Below are positions 9,826 through 20,685 of a DNA stretch of 64,000 nt, one piece after another; position 1 is the stretch's first letter; each line of letters starts with the position of its first letter. The position numbers were made by a program, and so were the translations under genes. The notes under the pieces were generated by a model. It was not told the origin of the DNA, did not search any database, and was given only the letters and a program-made list of their open reading frames with translations. The DNA comes from Oscillatoria princeps RMCB-10 (lineage in GTDB: Bacteria; Cyanobacteriota; Cyanobacteriia; Cyanobacteriales; Oscillatoriaceae): assembly GCA_019359235.1 (NCBI GenBank), contig JAHHHT010000021.1:1-64000 (forward strand), written 5' to 3'.

Positions 9826-11061
9826 ATGCGTCCCCGTCAGAGCCTGATTGACATGTTTTCCACGTTCCTGCAATTTGACGCCGAGCGGTGGGCCGGTTGG
9901 GCCAGCGACCCGAAACTGCGCCGGAGTATGCAAAACTGCCTGGAGCAGTTGCAGAGGTCGGAAAAAGAGGAAAATTTTTGGGCGCTGTACTGGCACAAAC
10001 TGTGGAAAGCTCAACCGGCACCTGTGGCTGGACATGCCGGCACAACTCTCGCACGCTCCCATCTGACGGCATACTTGCAAGAATCCTGTTACTGGACGGC
10101 CAAAAAAACCTCGGCGACCTTGGCCAGCACCCACTACGCGCTCTCTGACTGTTTCCAGATGGCCATCTCTGCGGTCGATACTGTCCTCAAGGGATTTAAC
10201 CCAACCCAGGGATACAGCCTGAAAAACTATGCCAGCGCCATTTTCAGCAGCGCGCTGCGCAACGAGCTGCGACAGCGCCAGGAGGTCGATGTTTGCACCA
10301 CTTGGGCCCTATTGCGCCGGCTCAGCCAGAAGCGGCTGGTGGAATCTTTACAGCAGGCGGGCCGGTCAGACGAAGAAATTGCTAGCCACGTTTTAGCCTG
10401 GAAATGCTTTAAAACCCTGTACGCGCCGGCGCAAGCGACTGCAAGCCGCCAACTCCCCCCACCGGATAGCGCCACAAAGGAGGCGATTGCCAATCTTTAC
10501 AACAAGGAGCGCCTGAACGAACTCAGCCCATCCGCTCCCAAGTGCAGCGCCGATCTCTTGGAAAAATGGCTGCTGACTTGCGCCAAAGCCGCTCGCTCCT
10601 ATCTGTATCCGGCTCAGGTTTCCCTAAATGCGCCAACCTCTGGAGACGATTCTGATGAGTTCCTCTCCGATCTTCCAGACAGTCTCTCAGAATCTTTACT
10701 CACCGAAATCATTGAGCGGGAAGAAGAACAGAATCGATTGGCGCTGGCAATCCAGATGCGTGCGGCTTTAACCGCCGCGCTCAACAGTCTCGACAGTCAA
10801 GCGCAAACCTTACTGCAACTTTACTACGGTCAAGGCTTAACTCAACAGCAGATAGCCCGTCAGTTGGAAATGAAGCAGTACACTGTTTCTCGCCGGCTTA
10901 CCAAATCCAGGGAAACCCTGCTGCTGGCGCTGGCGCAGTGGAGCCAAAATTCGCTGCATATTTCTCTGGCTTCAAACGTATTAAAAGATATCAGCCAAAT
11001 TCTAGAAGGCTGGCTCAATTCCCACTACAGGCCACCTGAACTATCCTCTGAAATGGAGTAG
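9826..11061 (+). CDS. Sigma-70-family-like transcription factor, 411 aa
   Basis: The middle part (about residues 119-156, TVLKGFNPTQGYSLKNYASA..ALRNELRQRQ) looks like sigma region 2. Residues 310-362 look like region 4, with a clear helix-turn-helix (LLQLYYGQGLTQQQIARQL followed by KQYTVSRRLTKSRETLL). The two are separated by about 150 residues with no known domain, longer than in most ECF factors. The next gene, a DUF1822 protein, starts 5 nt after its stop, so the pair is surely co-transcribed. I infer a specialised sigma factor and partner; the target promoters are unknown. The start is uncertain, because a second Met lies ten codons in. Confidence 0.8.
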   Translation: MRPRQSLIDMFSTFLQFDAERWAGWASDPKLRRSMQNCLEQLQRSEKEENFWALYWHKLWKAQPAPVAGHAGTTLARSHLTAYLQESCYWTAKKTSATLASTHYALSDCFQMAISAVDTVLKGFNPTQGYSLKNYASAIFSSALRNELRQRQEVDVCTTWALLRRLSQKRLVESLQQAGRSDEEIASHVLAWKCFKTLYAPAQATASRQLPPPDSATKEAIANLYNKERLNELSPSAPKCSADLLEKWLLTCAKAARSYLYPAQVSLNAPTSGDDSDEFLSDLPDSLSESLLTEIIEREEEQNRLALAIQMRAALTAALNSLDSQAQTLLQLYYGQGLTQQQIARQLEMKQYTVSRRLTKSRETLLLALAQWSQNSLHISLASNVLKDISQILEGWLNSHYRPPELSSEME

Positions 11062-11066
11062 CTGTT

Positions 11067-12230
11067 ATGAGTGACGGGACGCTGATTTTTGAACCCACCC
11101 AAGTCTGGCTAGAGTTGGCCCGCGAAGATCTAACTCGCGCTTGGCCGCAAAGTCAATCTTTTGTCTGGCCAAACTGTCGCTGGAATGCCTATCTCAATCA
11201 ACTCACCCTCAGTGCCGTGCTTCCCTGGGTGCAAGAGGAGTACGCACCGGCAGCCAAGCCTTGGCCATCTCGGGCAGCGCTGCTCAGTTTTTGGCAAGCC
11301 GTCACTGGAACGGCTATAGAATTAGATAACGCTCGACTGGTATTCATTCCTACCGATACCATCGACTTGAGCGAATTGCGCGTCCCGCAAGAATGGGTCG
11401 ATATTCCCAGCTGGGCGGGTGACTATTATATCGCCGCGCAAGTCAATCCGGATCGAGGAGGTGTGCTCCTTTGGGGATATACCACTCACGAACACTTGAA
11501 AACAGCCGGCACCTACGATAGCCGCGACCGCACCTACTCTTTGCCGTCCGACGAGCTAATTCTCGACCTGAATGTCCTGTGGGTGGCGCGCCAGCTGTGT
11601 CCGCAAGAAACAACCCGTGCGGCGCTGGCACCTCTGCCTATTTTACCGCAAAAGCAAGCCGAAAACTTGCTCGTGCGTTTGGGCAATCCTGATATTTATG
11701 AGCCTCGACTGGCCGTCCCTTTTGAACTGTGGGGAGCCTTGCTAGAACATGGCGGCACTCGACAGCAGCTATACGAACGGCGTCTGGGATTGCCAGAGCA
11801 GTGGTCTGTCAAAAAGTGGCTGAGTGCTGGGGTTTCAGACCTAGCCCAAAATATCGGCTGGGGACTCCTTGAGCTTCAGGCAAATTTTGCCGGAGCTAGA
11901 GGAGAAGAATCACCGGCAGAGCGGGCCGTCTCTCGCCCACTGCTGATTGCCGGTCAGTCCTATGAGCTGCGCGTCTTTCCTTTGGATGATTCCGACCAGC
12001 CGGTTTGGCGCTTTCAACTGCGAAATACCTCTCCGGGGGGATTAATTCCAGACGGCTTTAAGTTAAGAATTTTAACGGAGGACTTGCAAGCCTTTGACAA
12101 TAATGAAGATGTGGCAGAACTGGCGCGAGAGGAGCTTTACATCGAGGTGTCTTTGGCACCGGGAGAAGGATTAGTGTGGGAGACAGAACCGTTTCCGGAA
12201 AATTACGACCGAGAAATTTTGCGCTTCTAA
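11067..12230 (+). CDS. DUF1822 family protein, 387 aa
   Basis: Recognised as DUF1822, a family known from cyanobacteria, by its overall pattern: an N-terminal WLELAREDL..AWPQSQSF...RWNAYLNQL, a central DYYIAAQVNPDRGGVLLWGYTTHE, and a C-terminal beta-rich region with EELYIEVSLAPGEGLVWETEPF. There is no membrane segment or signal peptide. It follows the sigma-like gene by 5 nt with a GGAG ribosome site inside that gene's end. I infer that it modulates or is controlled by that factor, for example as a sigma regulator; no biochemical role is established to my knowledge. Confidence 0.8.
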   Translation: MSDGTLIFEPTQVWLELAREDLTRAWPQSQSFVWPNCRWNAYLNQLTLSAVLPWVQEEYAPAAKPWPSRAALLSFWQAVTGTAIELDNARLVFIPTDTIDLSELRVPQEWVDIPSWAGDYYIAAQVNPDRGGVLLWGYTTHEHLKTAGTYDSRDRTYSLPSDELILDLNVLWVARQLCPQETTRAALAPLPILPQKQAENLLVRLGNPDIYEPRLAVPFELWGALLEHGGTRQQLYERRLGLPEQWSVKKWLSAGVSDLAQNIGWGLLELQANFAGARGEESPAERAVSRPLLIAGQSYELRVFPLDDSDQPVWRFQLRNTSPGGLIPDGFKLRILTEDLQAFDNNEDVAELAREELYIEVSLAPGEGLVWETEPFPENYDREILRF

Positions 12231-12250
12231 ATTGCATATAACGGGACTGA

Positions 12251-12282
12251 GAAACCCGGTTTCTTAAAGAAACCGGGTTTCT
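12251..12282. repeat. GAAACCCGGTTTC palindrome
   Basis: An inverted repeat with arms GAAACCCGGTTTC and GAAACCGGGTTTC, directly after the DUF1822 gene. It may double as its terminator. Confidence 0.8.
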
Positions 12283-12333
12283 GGGCAGTAGTTCATCCAA
12301 AGGAGAAACGCTATATCCCAGGCCCCAGGCCCG

Positions 12334-12410
12334 TTCGTAGTTGGGCTTTAGCCCAAAGTTCGTAGTTGGGCTTTAGCCCAAAAGTTCGTAGTAGGGCTTT
12401 AGCCCTAGAG
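12334..12410. repeat. Three tandem GGGCTTTAGCCC units
   Basis: Three copies of about 25 bp (TTCGTAGTTGGGCTTTAGCC...) each contain the palindrome GGGCTTTAGCCC. Sister clusters lie at 25344-25420 and 56891-56966. Confidence 0.85.
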
Positions 12411-12753
12411 ACGGTCAAATTCCTGAAAAGCTGTGCCTGTAGGTAGCGCAGGCAAATTTAACATTTTATTTATAAATTAGCTGTTATTCTGGGCAATTGA
12501 TCGCACTAAATATTAACGGGGTGCGCCGCACAGCTGTAGCACGTTATACACTCCGCCCAAAAGGCGTCAGAGCGACTCGCCACACGCAACTCTGTAGGCG
12601 ATTTTAAGTAATTTTACGGATAGTGTTTCCCGGATTGTACGGATAGGGATTTTGCGGAATAAACGCTCAACTAAAATTAGCGCTTCTGCTGATGTCGTTG
12701 CAGGAACGGCGCGACAAGATAAAAGTAGCAACGAGTTGAAATAGGTGAATCAC
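12411..12753. other. Intergenic stretch
   Basis: AT-rich DNA without a convincing gene. It is presumably the promoter region of the small gene at 12754. Confidence 0.5.
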
Positions 12754-12981
12754 ATGGTCATCAAAAGTGCCGTTTGCAGCCTCCCCTACAAAAAAGAGCA
12801 ATCGAGCGTCTCCCTAGAGGATCTATTTGGCCAGGTGCTTCTCTCTGGCTTTCTCACTCCCATCGACCGCCTGCGGATTAGGGCTGTACTTTTAAACGAG
12901 TCAATTTCCGAAGAACATCACGCGATCATAAACCGCCTACTTTACGGCGTGCGCCGGGGCTTTATCAAACTTGTTGTCTAA
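12754..12981 (+). CDS. Small conserved cyanobacterial protein, 75 aa
   Basis: The ATG at 12754 is chosen over an upstream GTG because AGGTGA sits 6 nt before it. The protein is helical: SLEDLFGQVLLSGFLTPIDRLRIRAVLLNESISEEHHAIINRLLYGVRRG. I recall this pattern, an acidic first helix, a T/DR.R..ALL turn and an INRLLY..RRG end, from many small cyanobacterial proteins of unknown role. No membrane segment or catalytic motif is seen. Confidence 0.7.
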   Translation: MVIKSAVCSLPYKKEQSSVSLEDLFGQVLLSGFLTPIDRLRIRAVLLNESISEEHHAIINRLLYGVRRGFIKLVV

Positions 12982-13403
12982 AAATATAAGGGCTTACCCA
13001 TGCCTGCCAAAGAAACCGAATTTATGAATGCCCTCCCGGGCGGGGAAACCCCGGCCCTATTCTAGCGGAGAGCGAGAGCAACCCGGCTTCCCGAAGATCC
13101 GTAAATATTTAACGCTCTTTGGACACATTAAAAACTGGCGAAGTTTAATAACAGCACTGCTTTCAAGGCCAGATAAACGGCAAAAAAACAGATAATAAAT
13201 AAGGTGGAGTTTGCGCTTTTCTGCCACCGGCACAAGCCTTTGGCACGCCGGCGTGCCAAGCGCCCGCCACTGTCGCACCGGCTTCCCGATTGCCCCGCCT
13301 TGCAGGGCTGAGGCCGCTTTGATGTTGGCAGCGAAGGCTTGCTAGATTAGATAAGCACTACCCGAACTAGACTAATCTTTGGTCTGGCCTTCCGACTCGC
13401 ATC
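12982..13403. other. Intergenic stretch before argS
   Basis: No gene supported. Weak open frames on the minus strand have no ribosome site or family resemblance. Confidence 0.45.
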
Positions 13404-15161
13404 ATGAACTCCACCCTCGAACAGCTGAAAGCTCGCTTTGACCAAGCCTTCACCGCCGCCTTTGGCGACGGAATGACGGGCACCGATCCCATGCTCGTCC
13501 CCGCCAGCAATCCCAAGTTTGGCGACTACCAGTCCAATGCGGCCATGTCCCTAGCCAAAAAACTGGGGAAACCGCCTCGCGCCATCGCAGAACAGCTGGT
13601 TAAACATCTCGATGTCAGCGATTTGTGCGCCCCTCCAGAAGTAGCCGGCCCGGGATTTATCAATCTTACCATCAAACCGGCATATCTGGAAAGCCAGCTG
13701 ATGGCTGTGCAAGCTGACAAGCGCCTCGGAGTGCCTTTGGCAAAAACGCCGCAGCGGGAAGTGGTGGATTTTTCCAGCCCCAACATTGCCAAAGAAATGC
13801 ACGTCGGGCACTTGCGCTCTACCATTATCGGAGACTGCATCGCCCGCATCTTAGAATTTAAAGGTCACGACGTGCTGCGCCTCAACCACGTCGGCGACTG
13901 GGGCACCCAGTTCGGCATGCTGATCTCCTACCTGCGGGAAGTTCACCCAGAGGCGCTCACCACAGCCAACGCCCTCGATTTAGGCGATTTAGTCAGCTTT
14001 TACAAACAAGCCAAAAAGCGGTTTGATCAGGATGAAACTTTCCAAGAAACCGCCCGCAAAGAAGTAGTCAAACTGCAAGCCGGTGCCTCAGACACCCGCC
14101 GCGCTTGGCAGCTGCTTTGCGAGCAATCCCGCCGCGAGTTTCAAGTAATTTATGACTTCCTCGGCGTTCGCCTGACGGAACGCGGCGAATCGTTCTACAA
14201 CCCCTTGCTTCCTGCAGTCGTCGAAGATTTGGAACAGTCAGGCTTGCTGGTGGAAAATCAAGGCGCAAAGTGCGTTTTCCTGGAAGGCTTTACCAACAAA
14301 GAAGGACAGCCCCTGCCGCTGATCGTGCAAAAATCCGATGGCGGCTACAACTACGCCACAACAGATTTAGCAGCGCTGCGCTACCGAATCCAGCAAGACG
14401 GGGCGAAGCGGATTGTCTACGTCACTGATGCCGGTCAATCCACTCACTTCTCGCAGTTTTTCCAAGTGGCAAAACGCGCCGGCTGGATTCCCGAAAGCGT
14501 GGGGGTGGTGCACGTTCCTTTTGGGCTGGTACTCGGAGAAAACGGCACGAAGCTGAAAACTCGCTCTGGGGAAACGGTGCGGCTGCGGGATTTGCTGGAT
14601 GAAGCCGTCGCGCGGGCGCGTGCGGATTTGGAAGCCAGACTCAAGGAAGAAGGGCGCTCGGAATCTGAGGAATTTATCGCTGACGCTGCCAAGATCGTTG
14701 GCATCAGTGCGGTCAAGTATGCCGACTTGAGTCAAAACCGCAACAGCAATTATATCTTCAGCTACGACAAGATGCTGGCTTTGCTGGGCAACACTGCTCC
14801 TTACATGCTGTATGCCTATGTGCGGATTCGGGGGATCAGCCGGCAGGGTCAGATTGATTTTGAGCGTCTGGGAGAGGACGTTAAAATTCTGTTGCAGGAG
14901 GAAACGGAACTCGTACTGGCGAAGCATTTATTGCAGCTGAGCGAAGTTATCGCCCAGGTTGAGGATGATTTGCTGCCAAATCGCCTCTGCCAGTATCTGT
15001 TTGAACTGAGCCAGAAGTTCAATAAGTTTTATGAGGAGTGTCGCGTCTTGCAGTCGGAAGAACCGCAGCGGACATCCCGCTTGGCGCTGTGCGATTTGAC
15101 GGCGCGAACCCTGAAGCTGGGACTGTCGCTGTTGGGAATTCAAGTCCTGGACCGGATGTGA
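13404..15161 (+). CDS. argS: Arginyl-tRNA synthetase
   Basis: Charges tRNA-Arg with arginine in the cytoplasm. The 585 residues match the usual family length. An N-terminal Add-1-type domain (residues 1-95, with [23 protein letters not shown] and GPGFINL) is followed by the class I catalytic core with the HIGH-type motif HVGHLRS in [20 protein letters not shown]. The core continues with DWGTQFGML and [16 protein letters not shown]. The C-terminal anticodon-binding domain runs from about residue 455 to the end ([10 protein letters not shown]...[26 protein letters not shown]). It is monocistronic. Confidence 0.96.
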   Translation: MNSTLEQLKARFDQAFTAAFGDGMTGTDPMLVPASNPKFGDYQSNAAMSLAKKLGKPPRAIAEQLVKHLDVSDLCAPPEVAGPGFINLTIKPAYLESQLMAVQADKRLGVPLAKTPQREVVDFSSPNIAKEMHVGHLRSTIIGDCIARILEFKGHDVLRLNHVGDWGTQFGMLISYLREVHPEALTTANALDLGDLVSFYKQAKKRFDQDETFQETARKEVVKLQAGASDTRRAWQLLCEQSRREFQVIYDFLGVRLTERGESFYNPLLPAVVEDLEQSGLLVENQGAKCVFLEGFTNKEGQPLPLIVQKSDGGYNYATTDLAALRYRIQQDGAKRIVYVTDAGQSTHFSQFFQVAKRAGWIPESVGVVHVPFGLVLGENGTKLKTRSGETVRLRDLLDEAVARARADLEARLKEEGRSESEEFIADAAKIVGISAVKYADLSQNRNSNYIFSYDKMLALLGNTAPYMLYAYVRIRGISRQGQIDFERLGEDVKILLQEETELVLAKHLLQLSEVIAQVEDDLLPNRLCQYLFELSQKFNKFYEECRVLQSEEPQRTSRLALCDLTARTLKLGLSLLGIQVLDRM

Positions 15162-15666
15162 TTCCTCTTTGGCGTCGCATGCAATATTGTCTGTAGGGGC
15201 AGATCCCCGTGCCGGCGGCGTAGGGGCGGCCACGGGGGGCCGCCCCTACAACTACCGGGCGAATTCCCTCGTTCCCTCCTTCCCTCCTTCCCTCCTTCCC
15301 AGGCTACCTTATGGGAGACGCCTTTACGGAGGCTCCCGCCTCCAGTATGCTGGGAATGTGCGAGCCGGTGTTTACTTCACAGAGAGCATCCCCTTTTTGC
15401 AAATATTTTCACCCTCACCCCCCGTTCCCCCAGACGCGATAAATCCCATCTCTACAAGAGCTAGTAGGGTGCGTTGCGCTCTGCGCAACGCACCTTCCTC
15501 CTTGCGCCCGGGAAAACTCCGCCCCCACTGCAGGGGAAAGTCTGCAGGAGCAACCGGACTCGCGATTGCGCTATCAAACGGTGCGCCGGCAATCTGCGAG
15601 CCGGTGTAAACTCCGGGCGCTATAAGCCCAACCCCTATAATGTGAATTGACTGAAAGGATTAGCTA
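15162..15666. other. Repeat-rich intergenic stretch
   Basis: Contains two GTAGGGGC-type repeats (15192-15249), a TCCCTCCT run (15275-15300), a GGAGGCTCCCGCCTCC hairpin near 15330 and the GTGCGTTGCGC palindrome (15465-15496). No gene seen. Confidence 0.6.
15192..15249. repeat. GTAGGGGCGGCC repeat element
   Basis: GTAGGGGCGGCCACGGGGGG plus CCGCCCCTAC forms a GC-rich hairpin. The same element is found near 2200, 18357, 20559 and 34966. Confidence 0.8.
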
Positions 15667-15924
15667 ATGAGCGGCAAATACTACCTGACTTGGCGCAACA
15701 AGTTTTTGACCACTGATGCGCAAACTATTGACGATATGATAGAGGGGCTGGAATCCGCAGCCCGGGAGCTGCGCGACATGCGTTCCGCCGGCGTTGTTCT
15801 GGAGGGAGGCGCTGAGGACGACTACGCTCACTTCGTCACTTCCGATCCCGCCGTTGCCGAAAGATTTGGGTTTGAGGAGGAAGAAGAATTTGAAGAAGAC
15901 GATTTTGAGGAGGATAATTTTTGA
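15667..15924 (+). CDS. Small acidic protein, 85 aa
   Basis: Unrecognised. The N-terminus (YYLTWRNKFLTTDAQTIDDMIEGLESAARELRDMRSAGVVLEGG) looks like a folded alpha/beta unit. The last 20 residues are almost all Asp, Glu and Phe. A likely ribosome site (AAAGGAT) lies about 8 nt before the ATG. A palindromic repeat immediately follows the gene. Confidence 0.75.
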   Translation: MSGKYYLTWRNKFLTTDAQTIDDMIEGLESAARELRDMRSAGVVLEGGAEDDYAHFVTSDPAVAERFGFEEEEEFEEDDFEEDNF

Positions 15925-15968
15925 GACTAGCTGATTTATCAAGTAATTGTTAAGCTTGAATGTCAGCC

Positions 15969-16001
15969 AGAAACCGGGTTTCTTCAAGAAACCCGGTTTC
16001 T
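15969..16001. repeat. AGAAACCGGGTTTCTT palindrome
   Basis: A near-perfect inverted repeat of about 33 nt, 45 nt after the small acidic gene. It could act as a terminator. Confidence 0.8.
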
Positions 16002-16153
16002 TGTAAATGAGTTATAACAGATTTTATCGTTTCTGGGACAACTACAAAAAGTAGGGGCACCCCTTGTGGGTGCCCACCCCTTGTGGGTGCCCCCCTTGGC
16101 CGATAGAAAGCCGGTCAGTTTTTCAGAAAACAGCTAAAATAGAAAATTGTCCC

Positions 16154-16525
16154 ATGTCTAACCTTTTGCTCCAACTCCTCATCATCGGTTTAGTTGCCGG
16201 CGTTGCCGGCGGTATGTTCGGCATTGGCGGCGGCGCGATTATGGTGCCGGCAATGGTGCTGCTGCTGGGCATGGATCAAAAGTTCGCCACCGGCACTTCT
16301 GTTGCCGCTCAGATTTTGCCCATTGGCATTCTGGCAGCAATTGTTTACTATCAGAAGGGCAACCTCAATATTAAATATGCCTTGATGATTGCGATTGGCC
16401 TGGTGATTGGCAACTTTTTCGGGGCGATCTTCGCCAATCAGCCCTACATCAGCAGCGAGACGATGAAAAAGCTCTACGGCATCTTTCTGCTGGCCATTGG
16501 GGCTCGGTATTTATTCTTTAGGTGA
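16154..16525 (+). CDS. TauE/SafE-family (DUF81) membrane protein, half-size, 123 aa
   Basis: Starts at 16154 (MSNLLLQLLIIGL); earlier in-frame codons lie in a repeat and encode unlikely peptide. Three to four hydrophobic segments are visible, and the glycine-rich signature GVAGGMFGIGGGAIMVPAM at residues ~14-33 is diagnostic for the TauE/SafE exporter family (sulfite and other anions). Full members have 7-8 helices and about 250 residues. This protein is half that length, and such half-size forms would be expected to pair. The substrate is unknown. Confidence 0.85.
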   Translation: MSNLLLQLLIIGLVAGVAGGMFGIGGGAIMVPAMVLLLGMDQKFATGTSVAAQILPIGILAAIVYYQKGNLNIKYALMIAIGLVIGNFFGAIFANQPYISSETMKKLYGIFLLAIGARYLFFR

Positions 16526-16543
16526 CAGAATTGAGAAACATTT

Positions 16544-16576
16544 AGAAACCGGGTTTCTCCAAGAAACCCGGTTTCT
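16544..16576. repeat. AGAAACCGGGTTTCTC palindrome
   Basis: An inverted repeat 18 nt after the TauE/SafE gene, of the same family as 15969-16001. Confidence 0.8.
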
Positions 16577-16602
16577 GAACGCTGAGCGTTCCGCCCATCT
16601 AA

Positions 16603-17973
<1,371 letters not shown>

Positions 17974-18229
17974 AATTTTAGAGTTCGCTGCGGCACCCCC
18001 TACCATCTGAAATTCTGGCTTTGGGTGCGTCCAATAATACTGTAGCGCCTATCTTTAGCTCCAACCCCTTTTAAGAACCGCACTTACCCAGATGTTGGGC
18101 ATTAACGCAACTGGAAGCCAATCCCACCGCTGTCCTCAACCAAACGCCAACAATTGTCAGCCAGTTTGTTGTGAATCCGAAACCTTAAGCGCTGATTTAT
18201 AAAGCAATTGTTAAGCCGGTATGGGGGCC

Positions 18230-18262
18230 AGAAACCGGGTTTCTTGAAGAAACCCGGTTTCT
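18230..18262. repeat. AGAAACCGGGTTTCTT palindrome
   Basis: Full inverted repeat; a half copy follows at 18306. Confidence 0.8.
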
Positions 18263-18356
18263 TCGCTCCAGTACAAGAAACCCGCTTTCTAGTGGCTTAT
18301 AAATTAAGAAACCGGGTTTCTTTTTCTGGGGAAGCTTATCTGTAATGGCACACGGC

Positions 18357-18424
18357 CTGTAGGGGCGGCCCCCCGTGGCCGCCCCCGGGTTCTGGCTCCT
18401 TCACGTTTTCTTTATAAACACTCT
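18357..18424. repeat. 68-bp dispersed repeat, copy 1
   Basis: Reads CTGTAGGGGCGGCC... and continues TTCTGGCTCCTTCACGTTTT CTTTATAAA. An inverted copy lies at 20515-20587, so the two bracket the block of genes between them. Confidence 0.85.
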
Positions 18425-18429
18425 CCAAC

Positions 18430-19173
18430 CTAACTCCACTGTTGCGCCACAGCGATTACTTGCTGAGCCCTCCTTTCTAATTCTCCCACATTCCGCAATT
18501 TCTCCACCCACGTTTGCGAGATCCTGTCACCCCCAAATCTCGCTCCCAACAGCGCACCGGCAACCGCTGCATTCGTATCCGCATCTCCCCCTTCCTCAAG
18601 GACTTTCAAGACTCCATCATCCCAGGATTCTGCATATTGCAGCGCCCAAAATCCCGCTCCCATTGCCTTGAGAGTGTACCGGGGATCAGCATGGGTGATT
18701 TTGCAGACTTCTTCTGCATTATATTTCACTTTATCAGGAAACGGGTATTCCCAAATCCCTAATGCGGATGTTCTCATCACTGCCCCATTGGCAGCAGCTT
18801 GCCGCCACGAATTTTCCCAGAACCGCTGCGCGACTTCATGGGGTTTTTCCAAAAAATCGGGGTCGTGAACCACGGAGTAAACCGTGTTGCCAATTCCCCT
18901 ACCGTCTGTCTCTGCCCAGTGGTGGAAATGCGCTGCAATGTTCAATACATCCACCCGCTTCTGTGACAGCAAGCTATCTAGAATGCACAGCATTTGCGCC
19001 GTATCATCCGTCCAGCGCAACCAGCGCAGATCCTGGAGAGGTTCCTTCAGCCCTTTTGGATAATACTGTTCGATTTGGGGCTTTGATAAAAACTCAACCC
19101 CCTCCCCAAGAGCGTCTCCCAGCGCCTGACCAAAAATTACACCGCGAATCCGGTTAGCAATTGTTTCATTCAT
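18430..19173 (-). CDS. ADP-ribosylglycohydrolase family protein, 247 aa
   Basis: Family members remove ADP-ribose from proteins or related conjugates in a magnesium-dependent way. Expected metal-binding signatures are present: GQALGDALGEGVEF near residue 15, WTDDTAQML near residue 54, and the C-terminal GGDADTNAAVAGALLGARFG near residue 206. Length is short but all core motifs are there. It lies next to peptide deformylase on the same strand with about 160 bp between; I see no functional link. Confidence 0.9.
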   Translation of the reverse strand: MNETIANRIRGVIFGQALGDALGEGVEFLSKPQIEQYYPKGLKEPLQDLRWLRWTDDTAQMLCILDSLLSQKRVDVLNIAAHFHHWAETDGRGIGNTVYSVVHDPDFLEKPHEVAQRFWENSWRQAAANGAVMRTSALGIWEYPFPDKVKYNAEEVCKITHADPRYTLKAMGAGFWALQYAESWDDGVLKVLEEGGDADTNAAVAGALLGARFGGDRISQTWVEKLRNVGELERRAQQVIAVAQQWS

Positions 19174-19333
19174 CGTTCTTTTTAGCTGAGTTTTTCACGG
19201 TAAATCTGTGCCCATGCCCCCAACTCAGGTTTCTTGACGGGTTTGGTGGGGGCGGGTTTATGTAACCCCCATCTCTTTCTCCCCCTCCCCGCAAGCGGGG
19301 AGGGGGTTGGGGGGTGGGGTTCTTCCGCCGATA

Positions 19334-19867
19334 TTACTCCTTCTGAACAATCCGCTGCTGGTATTCTTGCTCAGTCATCAGTTCCTGGGAACTATCCACC
19401 CGATCTAAAAACACAATTCCATCGAGATGGTCGTATTCGTGCTGAAAAATCCGGGCGACAAAATCTGCCAGGACTTGCCGGCAGAGCTTGCCATCCCGAC
19501 TGGTATATTCCACCTCAATCGCCTTATATCTGGGAACCAACCCGCGAATTCCCGGAACACTCAAACAGCCTTCCCAGTCCTTGACAACCTCCGTTGAGTG
19601 TGCTATAATATGGGGGTTAATCATCGCCGTCGGTTCCATCACCGGCGCGAAGGGATAGCGGGCGCTGGGGCGAGACGCGACAATAAACAAGCGATAAGAT
19701 TCCGCCACTTGCGGTGCGGCAATCCCGACGCCATTGGCAGTGCCGGCGGTTGCGATTAAGTCATCAATCAGCTTTTGAATGCGCCAGTCGCTCACGCGCT
19801 CCACCGGCACCGCTTGCTGGCGCAGCACTGGATTGCCCAGTTGCGAGATTTGCAGTATTTCAGTCAT
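19334..19867 (-). CDS. def: Peptide deformylase
   Basis: Removes the formyl group from the N-terminal methionine of new proteins. The three family motifs are intact: GVGIAAPQV (residues ~47-55), EGCLSVPG with the metal-binding Cys, and QHEYDHLDG with the two metal-binding His and the catalytic Glu. The 177 residues fit the family. The start MTEILQI is the first Met and fits homologs. A GC-rich repeat lies directly downstream (19281-19320). Confidence 0.96.
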   Translation of the reverse strand: MTEILQISQLGNPVLRQQAVPVERVSDWRIQKLIDDLIATAGTANGVGIAAPQVAESYRLFIVASRPSARYPFAPVMEPTAMINPHIIAHSTEVVKDWEGCLSVPGIRGLVPRYKAIEVEYTSRDGKLCRQVLADFVARIFQHEYDHLDGIVFLDRVDSSQELMTEQEYQQRIVQKE

Positions 19868-20053
19868 CGGGCATCACTCCTACATTCTAACATTAGCAGA
19901 CAGCAGTGTTGGGGGAGTGCCACCGGCACGGCACAGTTGCCTCTAATCTTACGAATTGTTACAACTTTTGCCAGACCTGCAGCTTGGCGTCAGATCAGTG
20001 GGAAAGCTAAATAAGCCCTATGATACTGGGAAGACGGAGTTCCCTTAACGCGA

Positions 20054-20500
20054 ATGCTGCAAGAAAATCTCACCCCTTGTGCCGGTCTACTGTATCAATG
20101 GATTGTGCAGAAAGTTTCCACTAAAAATAAAAATATTATAAAGCTAGACCTGCGAGACTTTCAAGCCTGGAGTGCGGAGTTTAGGGATTTTCCCTACAGT
20201 GAGCGCGAGATTCTCAAGGCATTCAGGGAGTTGGGCCAACTGGAACTGATCAGCGTTGCTAAAACGGAAGTGACGGTGCGAGCCAAACACTGGGACAGTC
20301 TCACAGGTCACAGGCAACAGCAAGCCCGGGCATTCATGTTACGCTCTGTTTATCTGACCTCAGGCATTGCAGTTCTCTTGGCTGCCTTGATTTTCGGGGC
20401 CTTGAAGTTCGCTCCCACAGCTAAAGATATGACCTCCTTACAGACTCAACTGCAAAACCTAAAGCTTCCCAATCCCTGGAGCGCTTCTGATGAACCCTGA
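20054..20500 (+). CDS. Hypothetical single-pass membrane protein, 148 aa
   Basis: Not recognised. The soluble N-terminal part (residues 1-90, CAGLLYQWIVQKVS..IIKLDLRDFQAWSAEFRDFPYSEREILKAFREL) looks like a small winged-helix-like fold. One membrane helix covers residues ~98-118 (SVYLTSGIAVLLAALIFGAL), followed by a short tail. The first ATG is used. It is divergent from def. Confidence 0.7.
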   Translation: MLQENLTPCAGLLYQWIVQKVSTKNKNIIKLDLRDFQAWSAEFRDFPYSEREILKAFRELGQLELISVAKTEVTVRAKHWDSLTGHRQQQARAFMLRSVYLTSGIAVLLAALIFGALKFAPTAKDMTSLQTQLQNLKLPNPWSASDEP

Positions 20501-20514
20501 TAAAAGAGCCCGAC

Positions 20515-20587
20515 TTTAGAGAGTCTTTATAAAGAAAACGTGAAGGAGCCAGAAACTGGGGGCGGCCACGGGGGGCCGCCCCTACAG
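20515..20587. repeat. 68-bp dispersed repeat, inverted copy 2
   Basis: The reverse complement of 18357-18424 with few differences. It ends in the GTAGGGGCGGCC hairpin element. Confidence 0.85.
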
Positions 20588-20685
20588 GTGCCGTTACATA
20601 TCAGGTTTTCCAGCAAAAGAAACCCGGTTTCTTACCCCCCACTGATGATTAATGTTTCTCTCCCCCTGCCCTCCGCTTGCCCGCG

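Larger units (their letters stand above)
17974..18429. other. Intergenic stretch with palindromes
   Basis: Contains a complete AGAAACCGGGTTTCTT palindrome (18230-18262), a half copy (18306-18320) and a GTAGGGGCGGCC element (18357-18424). No gene seen. Confidence 0.6.

Noticed and set aside
13057-13278. 73-codon minus-strand frame before argS
   Set aside because: No ribosome site, no recognisable domain, Cys/Arg-rich chance composition.
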